DNA of 64,000 nt from an uncultured Bacteroides sp. (GCA_900546355.1 URCM01000002.1:1-64000), one strand, 5' to 3'. Shown: positions 42,194-51,198, counted from the first letter of the stretch. The notes: generated by a model not told the origin, from the letters alone. Made by a program: numbers and translations.

Positions 42194-42826
42194 ATGATTA
42201 AGAATTTAATATTCGATTGGGGCAATGTATTGATAGATGTATCTGTGGAACGCTTTGCCAAGTCCTGCAAAGCGTTCGGGATACAGTTCGCTGATGATGA
42301 AGTCGGCAGTGCCCATAAAGCCGGTTTTTTCTTGGAATATGAGAAAGGAAACCTGTCTGATTGTGAATTTAGAAACGAAATACGTGCAAGGGCTTCCGTG
42401 ATTCTTTCGGATGAGGAAATCGATTCGGTTTGGAATGGAATGTTGGGCAGGATTCCTGTAGAGAAATTGCAACTCCTGTATATGCTGAAGGATACATACA
42501 ATTTATATCTTTTGAGCAATACTAATTCTATACATTGGAACACGTTTTCCAAGAAAAGTTTCGATTATAGAGGATTAAATGCCGATGATTTTTTTAAGGG
42601 AATCTACCTTTCCTATAAGTTGCATACGGCAAAGCCTGATTCGGTTATATTCCATAAAGCCGTTGAGGATGCCGGAATAGATGTGAGGGAGACCTTATTC
42701 ATTGATGACTCTTTTGCCAATTGCATGACAGCTAGGTCTTTAGGAATGAGCGTCTTGCATTATAAGCCGGGTGATAATTTGGAGAGTTGTATATTAAAAG
42801 AATTAGAACAAAAAGAAGTGATATGA
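42194..42826 (+). CDS. HAD-family phosphatase (YihX-like)
   Basis: 210-aa haloacid-dehalogenase-fold hydrolase of the IA type. Motif I FDWGNVLID, with Gly in the second Asp position as in YihX-like sugar phosphatases. Motif II LYLLSNTNSIHW (Ser/Thr region). Lys motif YKLHTAKPDSVIFHKAVED. Motif IV ETLFIDDSFANCMTARSLGM. Start: ATG at 42194 chosen over the GTG at 42185. The stop overlaps the next gene's ATG (ATGA), so they are translationally coupled. It probably dephosphorylates an imported organophosphate such as glycerol-3-phosphate or a sugar phosphate. Confidence 0.85.
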   Translation: MIKNLIFDWGNVLIDVSVERFAKSCKAFGIQFADDEVGSAHKAGFFLEYEKGNLSDCEFRNEIRARASVILSDEEIDSVWNGMLGRIPVEKLQLLYMLKDTYNLYLLSNTNSIHWNTFSKKSFDYRGLNADDFFKGIYLSYKLHTAKPDSVIFHKAVEDAGIDVRETLFIDDSFANCMTARSLGMSVLHYKPGDNLESCILKELEQKEVI

Positions 42827-44178
42827 TTTTAAAATCAATAATTGAATTTTATAAAGTATCCAAGCCGAAACCTTGTGGAGACGGATGGACGCCTGAATCG
42901 GAACGGAGGCTGAAGCACCTGCAGTGGTCCACTTTCCTTTCCGCCACGTTAGGGTACGGCATGTATTACGTCTGCCGCCTGAGTCTGAATGTGGTGAAGA
43001 AACCCATTGTGGAAGAAGGTATCTTCTCGGAAACCGAACTGGGCATCATCGGATCGGTGCTGTTCTTCACCTATGCAATAGGGAAGTTTACCAACGGATT
43101 TTTGGCGGACAGAAGCAATATCAGGCGTTTTATGTCGACAGGTCTGTTGGTGACAGCACTTGTGAATCTGTGTTTGGGCTTTATCCATTCGTTCATCCTG
43201 TTTGCTGTGCTTTGGGGAATCAGCGGATGGTTTCAGTCGATGGGAGCTGCTTCGTGCGTGGTGGGTTTGTCGCGTTGGTTTGATGACAAAAAACGTGGTT
43301 CGTTCTACGGATTCTGGTCGGCAAGCCACAACATTGGCGAGGCGTTGACCTTTATCATCGTGGCTTCCATCGTGAGCGCATCCGGCTGGCGTTACGGATT
43401 TTGGGGGGCCGGATTGGTGGGCTTACTGGGAGCGTTAATTGTATGGAACTTTTTCCATGACACGCCGCAAAGCAAGGGACTGCCTCCTGTAAATCAGCCT
43501 AAAGCGAAGAAAGTGTTGACCGAGGCAGAGACTGCTGACTTCAATAAGGCGCAAAAGCGGGTGCTGCTGATGCCTGCCATTTGGATATTGGCATTATCGA
43601 GCGCATTTATGTACATCAGTAGGTATGCCGTAAACAGTTGGGGGGTATTCTATCTGGAAGCGCAGAAAGGATACGATACGCTGGATGCCAGCTTCATTAT
43701 CTCCATCGGCTCGGTATGCGGTATTGTCGGCACGGTATTGTCGGGCTTCGTGTCAGACCGCTTGTTCAAAGGCAAGCGTAATGCTCCTGCATTGATATTC
43801 GGTTTGTTGAATACCTGTGCCTTGTGTCTGTTCCTGCTGGTTCCCGGCGTGCATTATTGGCTGGACGTGACGGCAATGATATTGTTCGGTCTGAGCATCG
43901 GTGTGCTGCTTTGTTTCCTGGGCGGGTTGATGGCGGTAGATATTGCTCCTCGCAACGCTTCGGGGGCGGCATTGGGCGTGGTCGGCATAGCCAGCTACGT
44001 GGGCGCAGGCATCCAGGATGTGATGAGCGGGATTCTGATAGAGGGGAACAAGGCGGTGGTAAATGGTGTAGAAACATACGACTTTACCGCTATTAACTGG
44101 TTCTGGATAGGCGCGGCACTGTTGTCAACACTCTGTGCTCTGTTGGTTTGGAATGTAAAACCCGGAGGGGATAAATGA
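42823..44178 (+). CDS. Organophosphate:phosphate antiporter, GlpT/UhpC type (MFS)
   Basis: 451-aa major-facilitator transporter of the OPA family that exchanges inorganic phosphate for glycerol-3-phosphate, hexose-phosphate or similar. Signature GYGMYYVCRLSLNVVKKP in helix 1 (Arg in the substrate site, as in GlpT/UhpT), NGFLADRSNIRRFM in loop 2-3, GWFQSMGAASCVVGLSRWFDDKKRGSFYGFWSASHNIGEAL around helices 4-5, 12 helices total. Start: ATG at 42823, overlapping the HAD stop by 4 bases. The upstream TTG (42787) is excluded by that coupling. It fits import of the product of the two GDPDs. Confidence 0.9.
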   Translation: MILKSIIEFYKVSKPKPCGDGWTPESERRLKHLQWSTFLSATLGYGMYYVCRLSLNVVKKPIVEEGIFSETELGIIGSVLFFTYAIGKFTNGFLADRSNIRRFMSTGLLVTALVNLCLGFIHSFILFAVLWGISGWFQSMGAASCVVGLSRWFDDKKRGSFYGFWSASHNIGEALTFIIVASIVSASGWRYGFWGAGLVGLLGALIVWNFFHDTPQSKGLPPVNQPKAKKVLTEAETADFNKAQKRVLLMPAIWILALSSAFMYISRYAVNSWGVFYLEAQKGYDTLDASFIISIGSVCGIVGTVLSGFVSDRLFKGKRNAPALIFGLLNTCALCLFLLVPGVHYWLDVTAMILFGLSIGVLLCFLGGLMAVDIAPRNASGAALGVVGIASYVGAGIQDVMSGILIEGNKAVVNGVETYDFTAINWFWIGAALLSTLCALLVWNVKPGGDK

Positions 44179-44201
44179 GTAAATGTCCATATTCAGACAA
44201 T

Positions 44202-44228
44202 GTAGGGGCGTATGCAATACGCTCCTAC
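44202..44228. repeat. REP-like hairpin GTAGGGGCGTAT / ATACGCTCCTAC
   Basis: Twelve-base stem (one G-U pair) with a 3-base loop between the antiporter and porin genes. It resembles a short dispersed hairpin repeat found in many genomes and can act as a weak terminator. Confidence 0.7.
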
Positions 44229-44395
44229 AAGCAAATCCGTTCATATAAGTAAGTGCGCAAAATTAAATAATATTATCAGAAATACAATTTTTTGCTGATT
44301 AAACACAGACTATCAGCAAAATTATCTGCATTTCTGAACAGACAGATTCTGTATAAACTAATTCTCAACATCTACTTATTTTTAAAGTTTGGTCT

Positions 44396-45412
44396 ATGAA
44401 GAAAGCTATATTTGCATTGCTTGTTGCGTTTGATGCAATAGGGATTGCAGCGCAAGAGGTAAGTTGGAAAGACTACTTGCCGGAAGTGCACGGAACGTTG
44501 AGAGGCAAGTACGAGTATCAGACCGCTACTGGAGAACAGCGTTTTCAGGTGCGCACCGCAAGAGTGAGCGTTACGGGAAATGTAACTCCCATCGTAAGCT
44601 ATAAAGCCGAAATAGACCTTTGCGATGAGGGAGAAATCAAGATGCTGGATGCTTACGCACGGGTTACTCCATTAAAAGGATTTTATATTACAGCCGGACA
44701 GATGCGTGTACCGTTTACGATCGACGCGCACCGCTCGCCTCACTTGCAGTATTTTGCTAATCGTTCGTTTATCGCCAAGCAGATGGGAAGTCTGCGTGAT
44801 GCTGGCGCTACATTAAAGTATGTGCGTACAGAAGGATTTCCTTTTTCGCTGGAAGCAGGTTTGTTCAGCGGCTCGGGACTGACGGAGCAAAAAGGCTGGC
44901 ACAAGGCCCTTTCGTATTCGGCAAAGTTGGAATTAAACCTTTTTAAAGGCTATAACCTCACGTTGAGCACACAGCGCATCCGTCCTACGGATCGGAACAT
45001 TTATATGTATGATATAGGTATCTATTATAATTGGAATAACTGGCATGTTGAAGTGGAAACCATGTATAAGGAGTATGCCAATTCCTCGTTTAAGAGTGTG
45101 TGGGCGGTGGATGCTTTTGTAAATTACGACTGCTTTATCCGGAAAAAGAAAAGCCTGTTCAAAAAGGTTTCTCTCCTTGCCCGCTTCGATTATATGGGCA
45201 ATAACAGTGACGGAACATTGGATGGACAGGGAGAGTTCCTGATTACTGATTATGAGCGCAAACGCATCACAGGCGGTCTCACATTCAGTCTTGGAAAGCC
45301 CTTTCAGGCAGACCTTCGTTTAAACTACGAAAAGTATTTTTATCCGGAAGGCTCGTTTGCATTGGAGTCAGAACAAGATAAGCTGGTGGTAGAGATGATG
45401 GTGCGGTTCTGA
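44396..45412 (+). CDS. Phosphate-selective porin O/P-like outer membrane porin
   Basis: 338-aa barrel with signal peptide (about 1-20). Typical OprO/OprP-like pattern: EVHGTLRGKYEYQTATGEQRFQVRTARVSVTGNVTPIVSYKAEIDL, DAYARVTPLKGFYITAGQMRVPFTIDAHRSPHLQYFANRSFIAKQM, ending VVEMMVRF. Probably a channel for anions such as phosphate or phosphorylated products. It follows the antiporter by 217 bases with a hairpin between, so it may be a separate transcription unit, but orientation and theme fit the locus. Confidence 0.9.
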   Translation: MKKAIFALLVAFDAIGIAAQEVSWKDYLPEVHGTLRGKYEYQTATGEQRFQVRTARVSVTGNVTPIVSYKAEIDLCDEGEIKMLDAYARVTPLKGFYITAGQMRVPFTIDAHRSPHLQYFANRSFIAKQMGSLRDAGATLKYVRTEGFPFSLEAGLFSGSGLTEQKGWHKALSYSAKLELNLFKGYNLTLSTQRIRPTDRNIYMYDIGIYYNWNNWHVEVETMYKEYANSSFKSVWAVDAFVNYDCFIRKKKSLFKKVSLLARFDYMGNNSDGTLDGQGEFLITDYERKRITGGLTFSLGKPFQADLRLNYEKYFYPEGSFALESEQDKLVVEMMVRF

Positions 45413-45493
45413 AAATGTTATCGTGCCAAATTACATCAATAACAGACTCAGTGGCAGAATTAAGTATGCACTAAATTAACGTAAGTTATATCG

Positions 45494-45521
45494 AACTCCT
45501 TAAGATTACTCTTGAGGAGTT
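45494..45521 (+). terminator. Stem-loop after the porin gene
   Basis: AACTCCTTAAGA / TCTTGAGGAGTT, 12-bp stem (one G-U) with a 4-base loop, followed by GTTTCCCC rather than a clean T-run. Probable end of the glycerophosphodiester locus. Confidence 0.5.
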
Positions 45522-45553
45522 GTTTCCCCTGTATTTCAACGTATGTTTATCGG

Positions 45554-45583
45554 TTTGTTTTTCAGAAATAATTCGTATCTTTG
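45554..45583 (+). promoter_or_regulatory. Promoter of the AAA-ATPase-like gene (TTTG-N18-TATCTTTG)
   Basis: TTTG 45554-45557 and TATCTTTG 45576-45583, 27 bases before the ATG at 45611. Confidence 0.65.
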
Positions 45584-45610
45584 CTTTTGTGAAGAAAACA
45601 GCAATTGAAT

Positions 45611-46566
45611 ATGGCAACTTATAGAGCACTTCCTTACGGCATATCGGATTTCGGACGTATCCGTCGTGAAAATTATTATTTGGTAGATAAAAGTTCTTTT
45701 ATCCCCAAATTGGAAGAAACTGCAAGTTTCCTGTTCCTTATTCGTCCTCGCCGTTTTGGTAAGAGCCTGTTCTTGTCGATGTTGCGACATTACTATGACA
45801 TCAACGAGAAGGATAACTTTCAGGAATTGTTCAAAGGATTGTGGATAGCGGAGCATCCTACGTGGAACCAAGGGCGTTTTCAGGTGATGCATATCGACTT
45901 TTCTCAAATCGGGGGAACTATTGATGCTTTGGAAGAAAACTTCGACGGGTATATGCGGATGAAGTTTACTAACTTCGCCCGTAAGTATGCGACGTTTTAT
46001 CCGAAAGATTATTTGGACGAACTGAACAAGTATTCTTCGGCCAGCGACATCATGAATTATGTGCATGATGCTGCAAAGAACCAGAAGTGTCCGCTTTATC
46101 TTATTGTTGACGAATACGATAATTTTACCAACACGGTATTGAATGAGAAAGGTGAGAATATCTATCATGCCATGACTCATGCGAGTGGTTTCTATCGGGA
46201 TGTGTTCAAGAAGTTCAAAGGCAATTATGACCGTATCCTGATGATGGGGGTCAGTCCGGTTACGCTGGATGACCTGACCAGTGGGTATAATATTGCTACA
46301 GGCATTACCATGGACGCCCGTTTCAACCAGATGTTGGGATTCAGTGAAACGGAAGTGCGTGAAATGATTCGTTATTATCAGTCTGCAGGTGTCTTGCAGG
46401 CAGACGAAGAACAGTTGATAACCGAGATGAAGCCGTGGAGCAAATCAGGCGGTACGGACAAGGGAAAAAAGTGCAATTCCTGACCGCGGGAACTCAGCTT
46501 CATTTGATTGTGGCACAGATTCAGGGATACGAACGGAAAAGAGTGGAAGAAATCAGTTGTCTCTAA
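45611..46566 (+). pseudogene. AAA-ATPase-like / PD-(D/E)XK nuclease family protein (internal deletion)
   Basis: Member of the large Bacteroidales family with an N-terminal AAA-ATPase-like domain and a C-terminal PD-(D/E)XK domain (full length about 520 aa). Intact part: LPYGISDFGRIRRENYYLVDKSSFI, FLIRPRRFGKSLFLSML (P-loop-like) and LYLIVDEYDNF (Walker B-like). At about 46437 the frame breaks: after EMKPW the text shifts frame into EQIRRYGQGKKVQFLTAG then TQLHLIVAQIQGYERKRVEE, the C-terminal tail of the family, ending at TAA 46566. So about 200 codons were deleted with loss of frame. Confidence 0.8.
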
Positions 46567-46579
46567 TTTGCTGATTTTG

Positions 46580-46587
46580 TACCTTTG
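46580..46587 (+). promoter_or_regulatory. -7 element (TACCTTTG) of the rRNA methyltransferase gene
   Basis: TACCTTTG with TTG at 46557-46559, spacer 20, and the ATG at 46609, 21 bases later. The -33 lies inside the pseudogene's tail. Confidence 0.6.
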
Positions 46588-46608
46588 CACCATATATAAT
46601 ATATAGAA

Positions 46609-48024
46609 ATGAATCTTCCTGTTGATTTTATAAATAGAACCAGTGAGTTGTTGGGCGAGGAGCTGTTTGCTGTTTTTCGTGAGGCTTTATCCAAAGACGC
46701 TCCAGTCAGTGTCCGTGTAAACCGGTTGAAGACGGCGGCAGTGCCTGACGGAGAACGTAGGGTGCCGTGGTGTGATACGGGTTATTATTTGACTTCCCGT
46801 CCTACTTTTACGTTCGACCCTTTGTTTCATGCCGGATGCTATTATGTCCAAGAAGCCTCTTCGATGTTTCTCGAACAAGTATTGAAGCAATATGTGCACG
46901 AGCCGGTAGTGATGCTCGACCTTTGTGCCGCTCCGGGTGGAAAATCTACGTTGGCACGTTCTGTCTTGCCCGAAGGAAGCCTGTTGGTGGCGAATGAAGT
47001 GATGCGTGGCAGGGTACAGGTATTGGCGGAGAACGTGACGAAGTGGGGACATCCCGATACGGTGGTATTGAACAATGACCCGGCCGACTTTACTTCGTTG
47101 GGTGAATTATTCGATGTCATTCTGACCGATGTACCTTGTTCGGGTGAAGGTATGTTCCGCAAAGACCCGGTGGCGGTAGAAGAATGGAGTAAGGAAAATG
47201 TCACGCTTTGTTGGCAACGCCAGCGGCGTATCGTTCGCGATATTTGGGATTGTCTGAAACCTGGCGGATTGCTGATATACAGCACTTGTACGTACAATCG
47301 GGAAGAGAATGAAGACAATGTGGCATGGATAGCCGATGAACTGGGGGCGGAAATCCTTCCGGTAGCTGTGCCGTCTGAATGGAATATAACCGGCAATTTG
47401 GCTGGGAAAGATTTTCCTGTCTATCGCTTCTTGCCTCACCGCACCGAGGGCGAAGGATTGTTTATGGCGGTTTTGCGAAAGTCGGGAGAAAGCGAGGAGA
47501 CAAATGTTCCGGCTTGTCGCGGGCGGAAGGAAAAGAAATCGAAAGGTGGAAAGAAGAAAGTGCCGGCTTTGCCTAAGGAAGTCAAAGGCTGGTTCGTGTC
47601 TCCCGGCCAGTATGTATGGACGATGGAGCAAAATCAGGTTACAGCATTTCCAACGATGTTTCAGTCGGTTTATGAAACGTTTCGGGAGCAGATGCGCGTG
47701 GTGTGTGCAGGTATTCAGGTGGCAGAGATAAAGGGGAGAGATTTAATACCTTCACATGCTTTGGCGATGTCGGTTTGCCGTAATGAGTCGGCTTTCCCTT
47801 CGGTAGAGGTAAGCTATGAGCAAGCGATAACCTATTTGCGGAAGGAAGCGTTTGCCTTAGAGGCGGATACTCCCCGCGGTTATGTACTGATAAGATATAA
47901 AGGTGTGCCATTAGGCTTTGTCAAGAACATCGGAAACCGTGCCAATAACCTCTATCCGCAAGAGTGGCGCATCCGGAGCGGCTATTTGCCTGAGCAGGTA
48001 AGCCTTGTTTTAGGGAATAGTTAA
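46609..48024 (+). CDS. RsmF/NOL1-NOP2-type rRNA m5C methyltransferase
   Basis: 471-aa SAM-dependent RNA cytosine-C5 methyltransferase of the RsmB/RsmF group; likely targets 16S or 23S rRNA. SAM motif DLCAAPGGKSTLARSVLP (about 103-120). Catalytic cysteines in DVPCSGEGMFRKDP and ICSTCTYNREENEDN-like YSTCTYNREENED. SAM-proximal VLAENVTKWGHPD. The C-terminal extension (about 330-471) resembles the PUA-like part of RsmF (YLRKEAFALEADTPRGYVLIRYKGVPLGFVK). A basic linker (GRKEKKSKGGKKKVP) joins them. Confidence 0.92.
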   Translation: MNLPVDFINRTSELLGEELFAVFREALSKDAPVSVRVNRLKTAAVPDGERRVPWCDTGYYLTSRPTFTFDPLFHAGCYYVQEASSMFLEQVLKQYVHEPVVMLDLCAAPGGKSTLARSVLPEGSLLVANEVMRGRVQVLAENVTKWGHPDTVVLNNDPADFTSLGELFDVILTDVPCSGEGMFRKDPVAVEEWSKENVTLCWQRQRRIVRDIWDCLKPGGLLIYSTCTYNREENEDNVAWIADELGAEILPVAVPSEWNITGNLAGKDFPVYRFLPHRTEGEGLFMAVLRKSGESEETNVPACRGRKEKKSKGGKKKVPALPKEVKGWFVSPGQYVWTMEQNQVTAFPTMFQSVYETFREQMRVVCAGIQVAEIKGRDLIPSHALAMSVCRNESAFPSVEVSYEQAITYLRKEAFALEADTPRGYVLIRYKGVPLGFVKNIGNRANNLYPQEWRIRSGYLPEQVSLVLGNS

Positions 48025-48076
48025 TAGTGTGAATTAGGATAAGATAACGTGAGTTCGACGAATTCAGAACAATGTA

Positions 48077-48121
48077 GGCTGTGTGTCGATAGTTCTCGTA
48101 ACATTGATACACGGCTTTTTT
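48077..48121 (+). terminator. Rho-independent terminator after the rRNA methyltransferase
   Basis: GGCTGTGTGTC with GATACACGGCT (G-U tolerant stem) followed by TTTTTT. Confidence 0.6.
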
Positions 48122-48187
48122 GGGAAAACAGCAGTATGCTGCAATCGCACTTTTTTGATTGTAAATCAATAATGTTATTTGAAAAAT

Positions 48188-48601
48188 ATGAAAAAAATAA
48201 AATCATTCTATTATGAGATTGTAATTTCAAAAATTTATATGATGGAAAAATACAAACAAGAATTTGATGAAAAAAACATATACAACGGAATTTGGGGAAC
48301 TCTACAAACACTTTTCGTATTTACAGCTTGCATAATTCTTTTTATACTCGTACATATATACAGAACTCCACAATACAAATTAAGTATAGCTTTAGGTACA
48401 GTTATCTTATGTCTAATAGTTGTCAACGCGATAATCAAAAAGCTAAAACAAGACAGATATGTTCAAATAATCCATGAGGAATATTTAAAAATGACTGAAG
48501 AAGAAAGAAAAAAACATTATAAGCGTGGATTATGGAAAGTAATACCTATATTCTTTTATCCTATTATAATTATTGTGTTTTTAAAGCTAATCACGTTATA
48601 A
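48188..48601 (+). CDS. Hypothetical membrane protein, 137 aa
   Basis: Two to three membrane helices: about 43-62 (LQTLFVFTACIILFILVHIY), 68-88 (LSIALGTVILCLIVVNAIIK) and C-terminal 118-136 (VIPIFFYPIIIIVFLKLITL), with basic linkers. No family recognised. Strongly AT-rich against neighbours, monocistronic, suggests horizontal origin. Start: ATG at 48188 or 48179. Confidence 0.55.
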   Translation: MKKIKSFYYEIVISKIYMMEKYKQEFDEKNIYNGIWGTLQTLFVFTACIILFILVHIYRTPQYKLSIALGTVILCLIVVNAIIKKLKQDRYVQIIHEEYLKMTEEERKKHYKRGLWKVIPIFFYPIIIIVFLKLITL

Positions 48602-49000
48602 TTCATTTATGAATACCTTCAAAGATAAGTAAGAGATTGGATTGTATTATTGATGCAAGCGGCATCCTTTTACGGTTTCCGTCCCAAAACCGTACGTTCT
48701 TGGTACGGAAACCGTATGTTTTTGGTTCGGAAACCGTACGGTTTTGGGACGGAGAACGTAAAAGGTAGACTGCCTGAAACAGATTTTAATCCTTTCAATC
48801 ATACATTGGTTCATGGCTTGCTAAGTAAACTTATCGGAGAAAATAAAAGCAATTTCTCGTTACGCTGATTTGCAATCCAACGTAATTGAGTATGCGGAAC
48901 CGTAGGGCAATTACGCCGGAGTACAAATCCGGTGTGACGTGGATAGTGAATACTGGCTATCTTACCGTTATTAACTATTCATTATAAACTCTTAACTCTT
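48602..49000. other. Intergenic region with large palindrome; no gene
   Basis: About 400 bases between a hypothetical gene and the 3' end of topB. It holds the repeat block at 48671-48752; the rest shows no coding pattern. The frame at 48650-48868 is made of the repeats and is not considered a gene. Confidence 0.6.
48679..48752. repeat. 18-bp inverted repeat with nested tandem repeats
   Basis: CCGTCCCAAAACCGTACG at 48679-48696 is the exact reverse complement of 48735-48752. Between them GGTACGGAAACCGTATG and GGTTCGGAAACCGTACG form tandem near-copies of GTACGGAAACCGTAYG. Total about 74 bp. Confidence 0.85.
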
Positions 49001-51109
49001 TCAGAACGGTTTGCGGAACGTGCAGCCGTTCTTCCATTCCGAGCAGCCGTAGGCGGTTTTCCCTTTCAGGATGGTTCCTTTACCGCAGAGCGGGCATTTC
49101 ATGCCGATGATGGCATCTCCTTCGGGCAGTGTACTTTGAGATTCCTTGGCAAGGGGGGCTGCTTTCTTTGTCCGTTTGGTTGCCGGAGTTTTTTTCTTCT
49201 TTTCCGCTTCTTTGCGTACTGGTTCTTCCTGCACCACCGTGACGCGACGGTTCGTATTGTCGCTTAGTACGCTATGTACGATTTCGTCTACCATTTGTTT
49301 CAGTTCGTCTAAAAACTGTTTCGCATCGTAGCTGCGGCGTTCTATCTCGCGCAGTTTCTTTTCCCAGATGCCGGTAAGCTCTGCCGATTTCAGCAATTCT
49401 TCGTGTATCAGCCCGATGAGTTCCACGCCGGTAGGAGTGGCTATCAGGTTCTTGCGTTCCTTGCGGATATAATGGCGCTTGAAGAGTGTTTCGATAATAG
49501 CTGCACGGGTAGAGGGGCGGCCTATGCCGTTTTCTTTCAATGCATCGCGCAGCTCTTCGTTATCTACTAATTTTCCTGCCGTTTCCATTGCTCTTAATAA
49601 AGTAGCTTCGGTATAAGGTTTGGGCGGTTGTGTCCATTTTTCGTTCAGCATAGGCGTGTGTGGTCCGCTTTCTCCCTTGGTGAAGGCGGGCAATACGCTT
49701 TCTTCTTCATTTTCTTTGGTATCCTCTTTCGGTTCTTTGGCAAAGATGACCCTCCAGCCCGGGTCGATGATTTGTTTGCCGCTTACCTTGAATTCGATGC
49801 TGTCCGCTTCGCCTGTGACCGTAGTGGTGGAGAATTTGCAATCGGGATAGAATACAGCGATGAAGCGGCGGGCTATCAGGTCGAATACATTCTTTTCCAT
49901 ATCAGTCAATCCTTGCGGCTGTACTCCGGTCGGGATAATGGCATGATGGTCGGTGACTTTCGAGTTGTCGAACACCTTTTTCGATTTAATCAGTTTCTGT
50001 CCCGCGAGTGGCGCTGTAAAGGCGGTATAGTCTTTCAATCCTTCCAGTATTTTCGGGCATTTGGGATAAATGTCATCACTCAAGAATGTCGTATCTACAC
50101 GCGGGTAGGTTGCCACTTTCTTTTCGTAGAGTGACTGGATGAGCTTCAGGGTCATGTCGGCGGAATAGGCGAACTTCTTGTTGCATTCCACTTGCAGCGA
50201 AGTCAGGTCGAAGAGGCGAGGCGGTGCCTCGGTGCCTTTCTTCAGGCTGATGTCGGTCACGGTGAAAGGCACCTGGCTGATGCGTTCCAGCAAGGCTTTC
50301 CCCGTAGCTTCATCGGTGATGGGAGGAATGCCCCGGTTGTCGTCCTGGCTTTTCTTCTTATTGCCGGATGCGTTGGCTTGCGCGGCTTCTTCGGCAAGTT
50401 CTTCATCGCTTTTGCGCACGATGGCACTGAAAGTGGTGTCGCGGTAGACAGTCTTCAGTTCCCAATACTGTTTCGGTATGAAATGTTCGATTTCCTGTTG
50501 GCGGTTGACGATGAGGGCAAGGGTAGGAGTCTGCACCCTTCCGATGGAAAGCACCTGGCGGTTCTGCCCATATTTTAAGGTATAGAGCCGGGTGGCGTTC
50601 ATGCCCAACAGCCAGTCACCGATGGCACGGCTTAGTCCGGCTTCATAGAGCGATTGGAATTGCGACTGGTCTTGCAGCTTGGCAAACCCTTCGCGGATGG
50701 CTTCTTCGGTCAGTGAAGAAATCCACAGACGTTTTACGGGGCAATGCGCTCCTGCCTTTTGCATCACCCAGCGTTGGATAAGTTCTCCTTCTTGTCCGGC
50801 ATCACCGCAGTTGATGATTTCATCGGCAGCCTGCATCAGGCGTTCAATGGTCTGGAACTGTTTCTGTATGCCTGTGTCTTCTATCAGTTTGATGCCGAAG
50901 CGTGGCGGTATCATCGGCAGGCTGGAGAGCGACCAGGCTTTCCACGAAGGGGTGTACTCGTGCGGTTCTTTCAGGGTACAGAGATGCCCGAATGTCCAAG
51001 TCACCTGGTATCCGTTTCCTTCGATGTATCCGTCTTTTCGTTGTTTGGCTCCCAATACGTCGGCTATGTCGCGTGCCACGCTGGGCTTTTCGGCTATGCA
51101 AACTATCAT
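49001..51109 (-). CDS. topB: DNA topoisomerase III
   Basis: Type IA topoisomerase for decatenation and recombination intermediates. 702 aa: TOPRIM IVCIAEKPSVARDIADVLGA (1-20 from this start) and ADEIINCGDAGQEGELIQ, catalytic Tyr region SIGRVQTPTLALIVNRQQEI and YEKKVATYPRVDTTFL, DHHAIIPTG, and a C-terminal zinc ribbon (CPLCGKGTILKGKTAYGCSEW). The frame opens at 51133, but that Met is inside the -7 box (51131-51138), so MIVCIAEKPSV at 51109 is the start. Divergent from the Kef antiporter. Confidence 0.95.
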   Translation of the reverse strand: MIVCIAEKPSVARDIADVLGAKQRKDGYIEGNGYQVTWTFGHLCTLKEPHEYTPSWKAWSLSSLPMIPPRFGIKLIEDTGIQKQFQTIERLMQAADEIINCGDAGQEGELIQRWVMQKAGAHCPVKRLWISSLTEEAIREGFAKLQDQSQFQSLYEAGLSRAIGDWLLGMNATRLYTLKYGQNRQVLSIGRVQTPTLALIVNRQQEIEHFIPKQYWELKTVYRDTTFSAIVRKSDEELAEEAAQANASGNKKKSQDDNRGIPPITDEATGKALLERISQVPFTVTDISLKKGTEAPPRLFDLTSLQVECNKKFAYSADMTLKLIQSLYEKKVATYPRVDTTFLSDDIYPKCPKILEGLKDYTAFTAPLAGQKLIKSKKVFDNSKVTDHHAIIPTGVQPQGLTDMEKNVFDLIARRFIAVFYPDCKFSTTTVTGEADSIEFKVSGKQIIDPGWRVIFAKEPKEDTKENEEESVLPAFTKGESGPHTPMLNEKWTQPPKPYTEATLLRAMETAGKLVDNEELRDALKENGIGRPSTRAAIIETLFKRHYIRKERKNLIATPTGVELIGLIHEELLKSAELTGIWEKKLREIERRSYDAKQFLDELKQMVDEIVHSVLSDNTNRRVTVVQEEPVRKEAEKKKKTPATKRTKKAAPLAKESQSTLPEGDAIIGMKCPLCGKGTILKGKTAYGCSEWKNGCTFRKPF

Positions 51110-51130
51110 ATTTTCTGTTTTATTTTGCTG

Positions 51131-51138
51131 CAAAGGTA
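51131..51138 (-). promoter_or_regulatory. -7 element (TACCTTTG) of topB
   Basis: Plus strand CAAAGGTA. Transcription would start near 51124, 15 bases before the chosen ATG. No clear -33. Confidence 0.55.
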
Positions 51139-51159
51139 AGAATGTTTTTTGTTTTTTGT

Positions 51160-51167
51160 TACTTTTG
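51160..51167 (+). promoter_or_regulatory. -7 element (TACTTTTG) of the Kef-type antiporter gene
   Basis: TACTTTTG 31 bases before the ATG, back to back with the topB -7 box in a 90-bp divergent region. Confidence 0.55.
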
Positions 51168-51198
51168 CGGTATGATACTAAAAAAGAAGTAAACGAAT

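Noticed and set aside
48650-48868. 72-aa ORF
   Set aside because: Made largely of the palindromic repeats GTACGGAAACCG; no protein-like composition.
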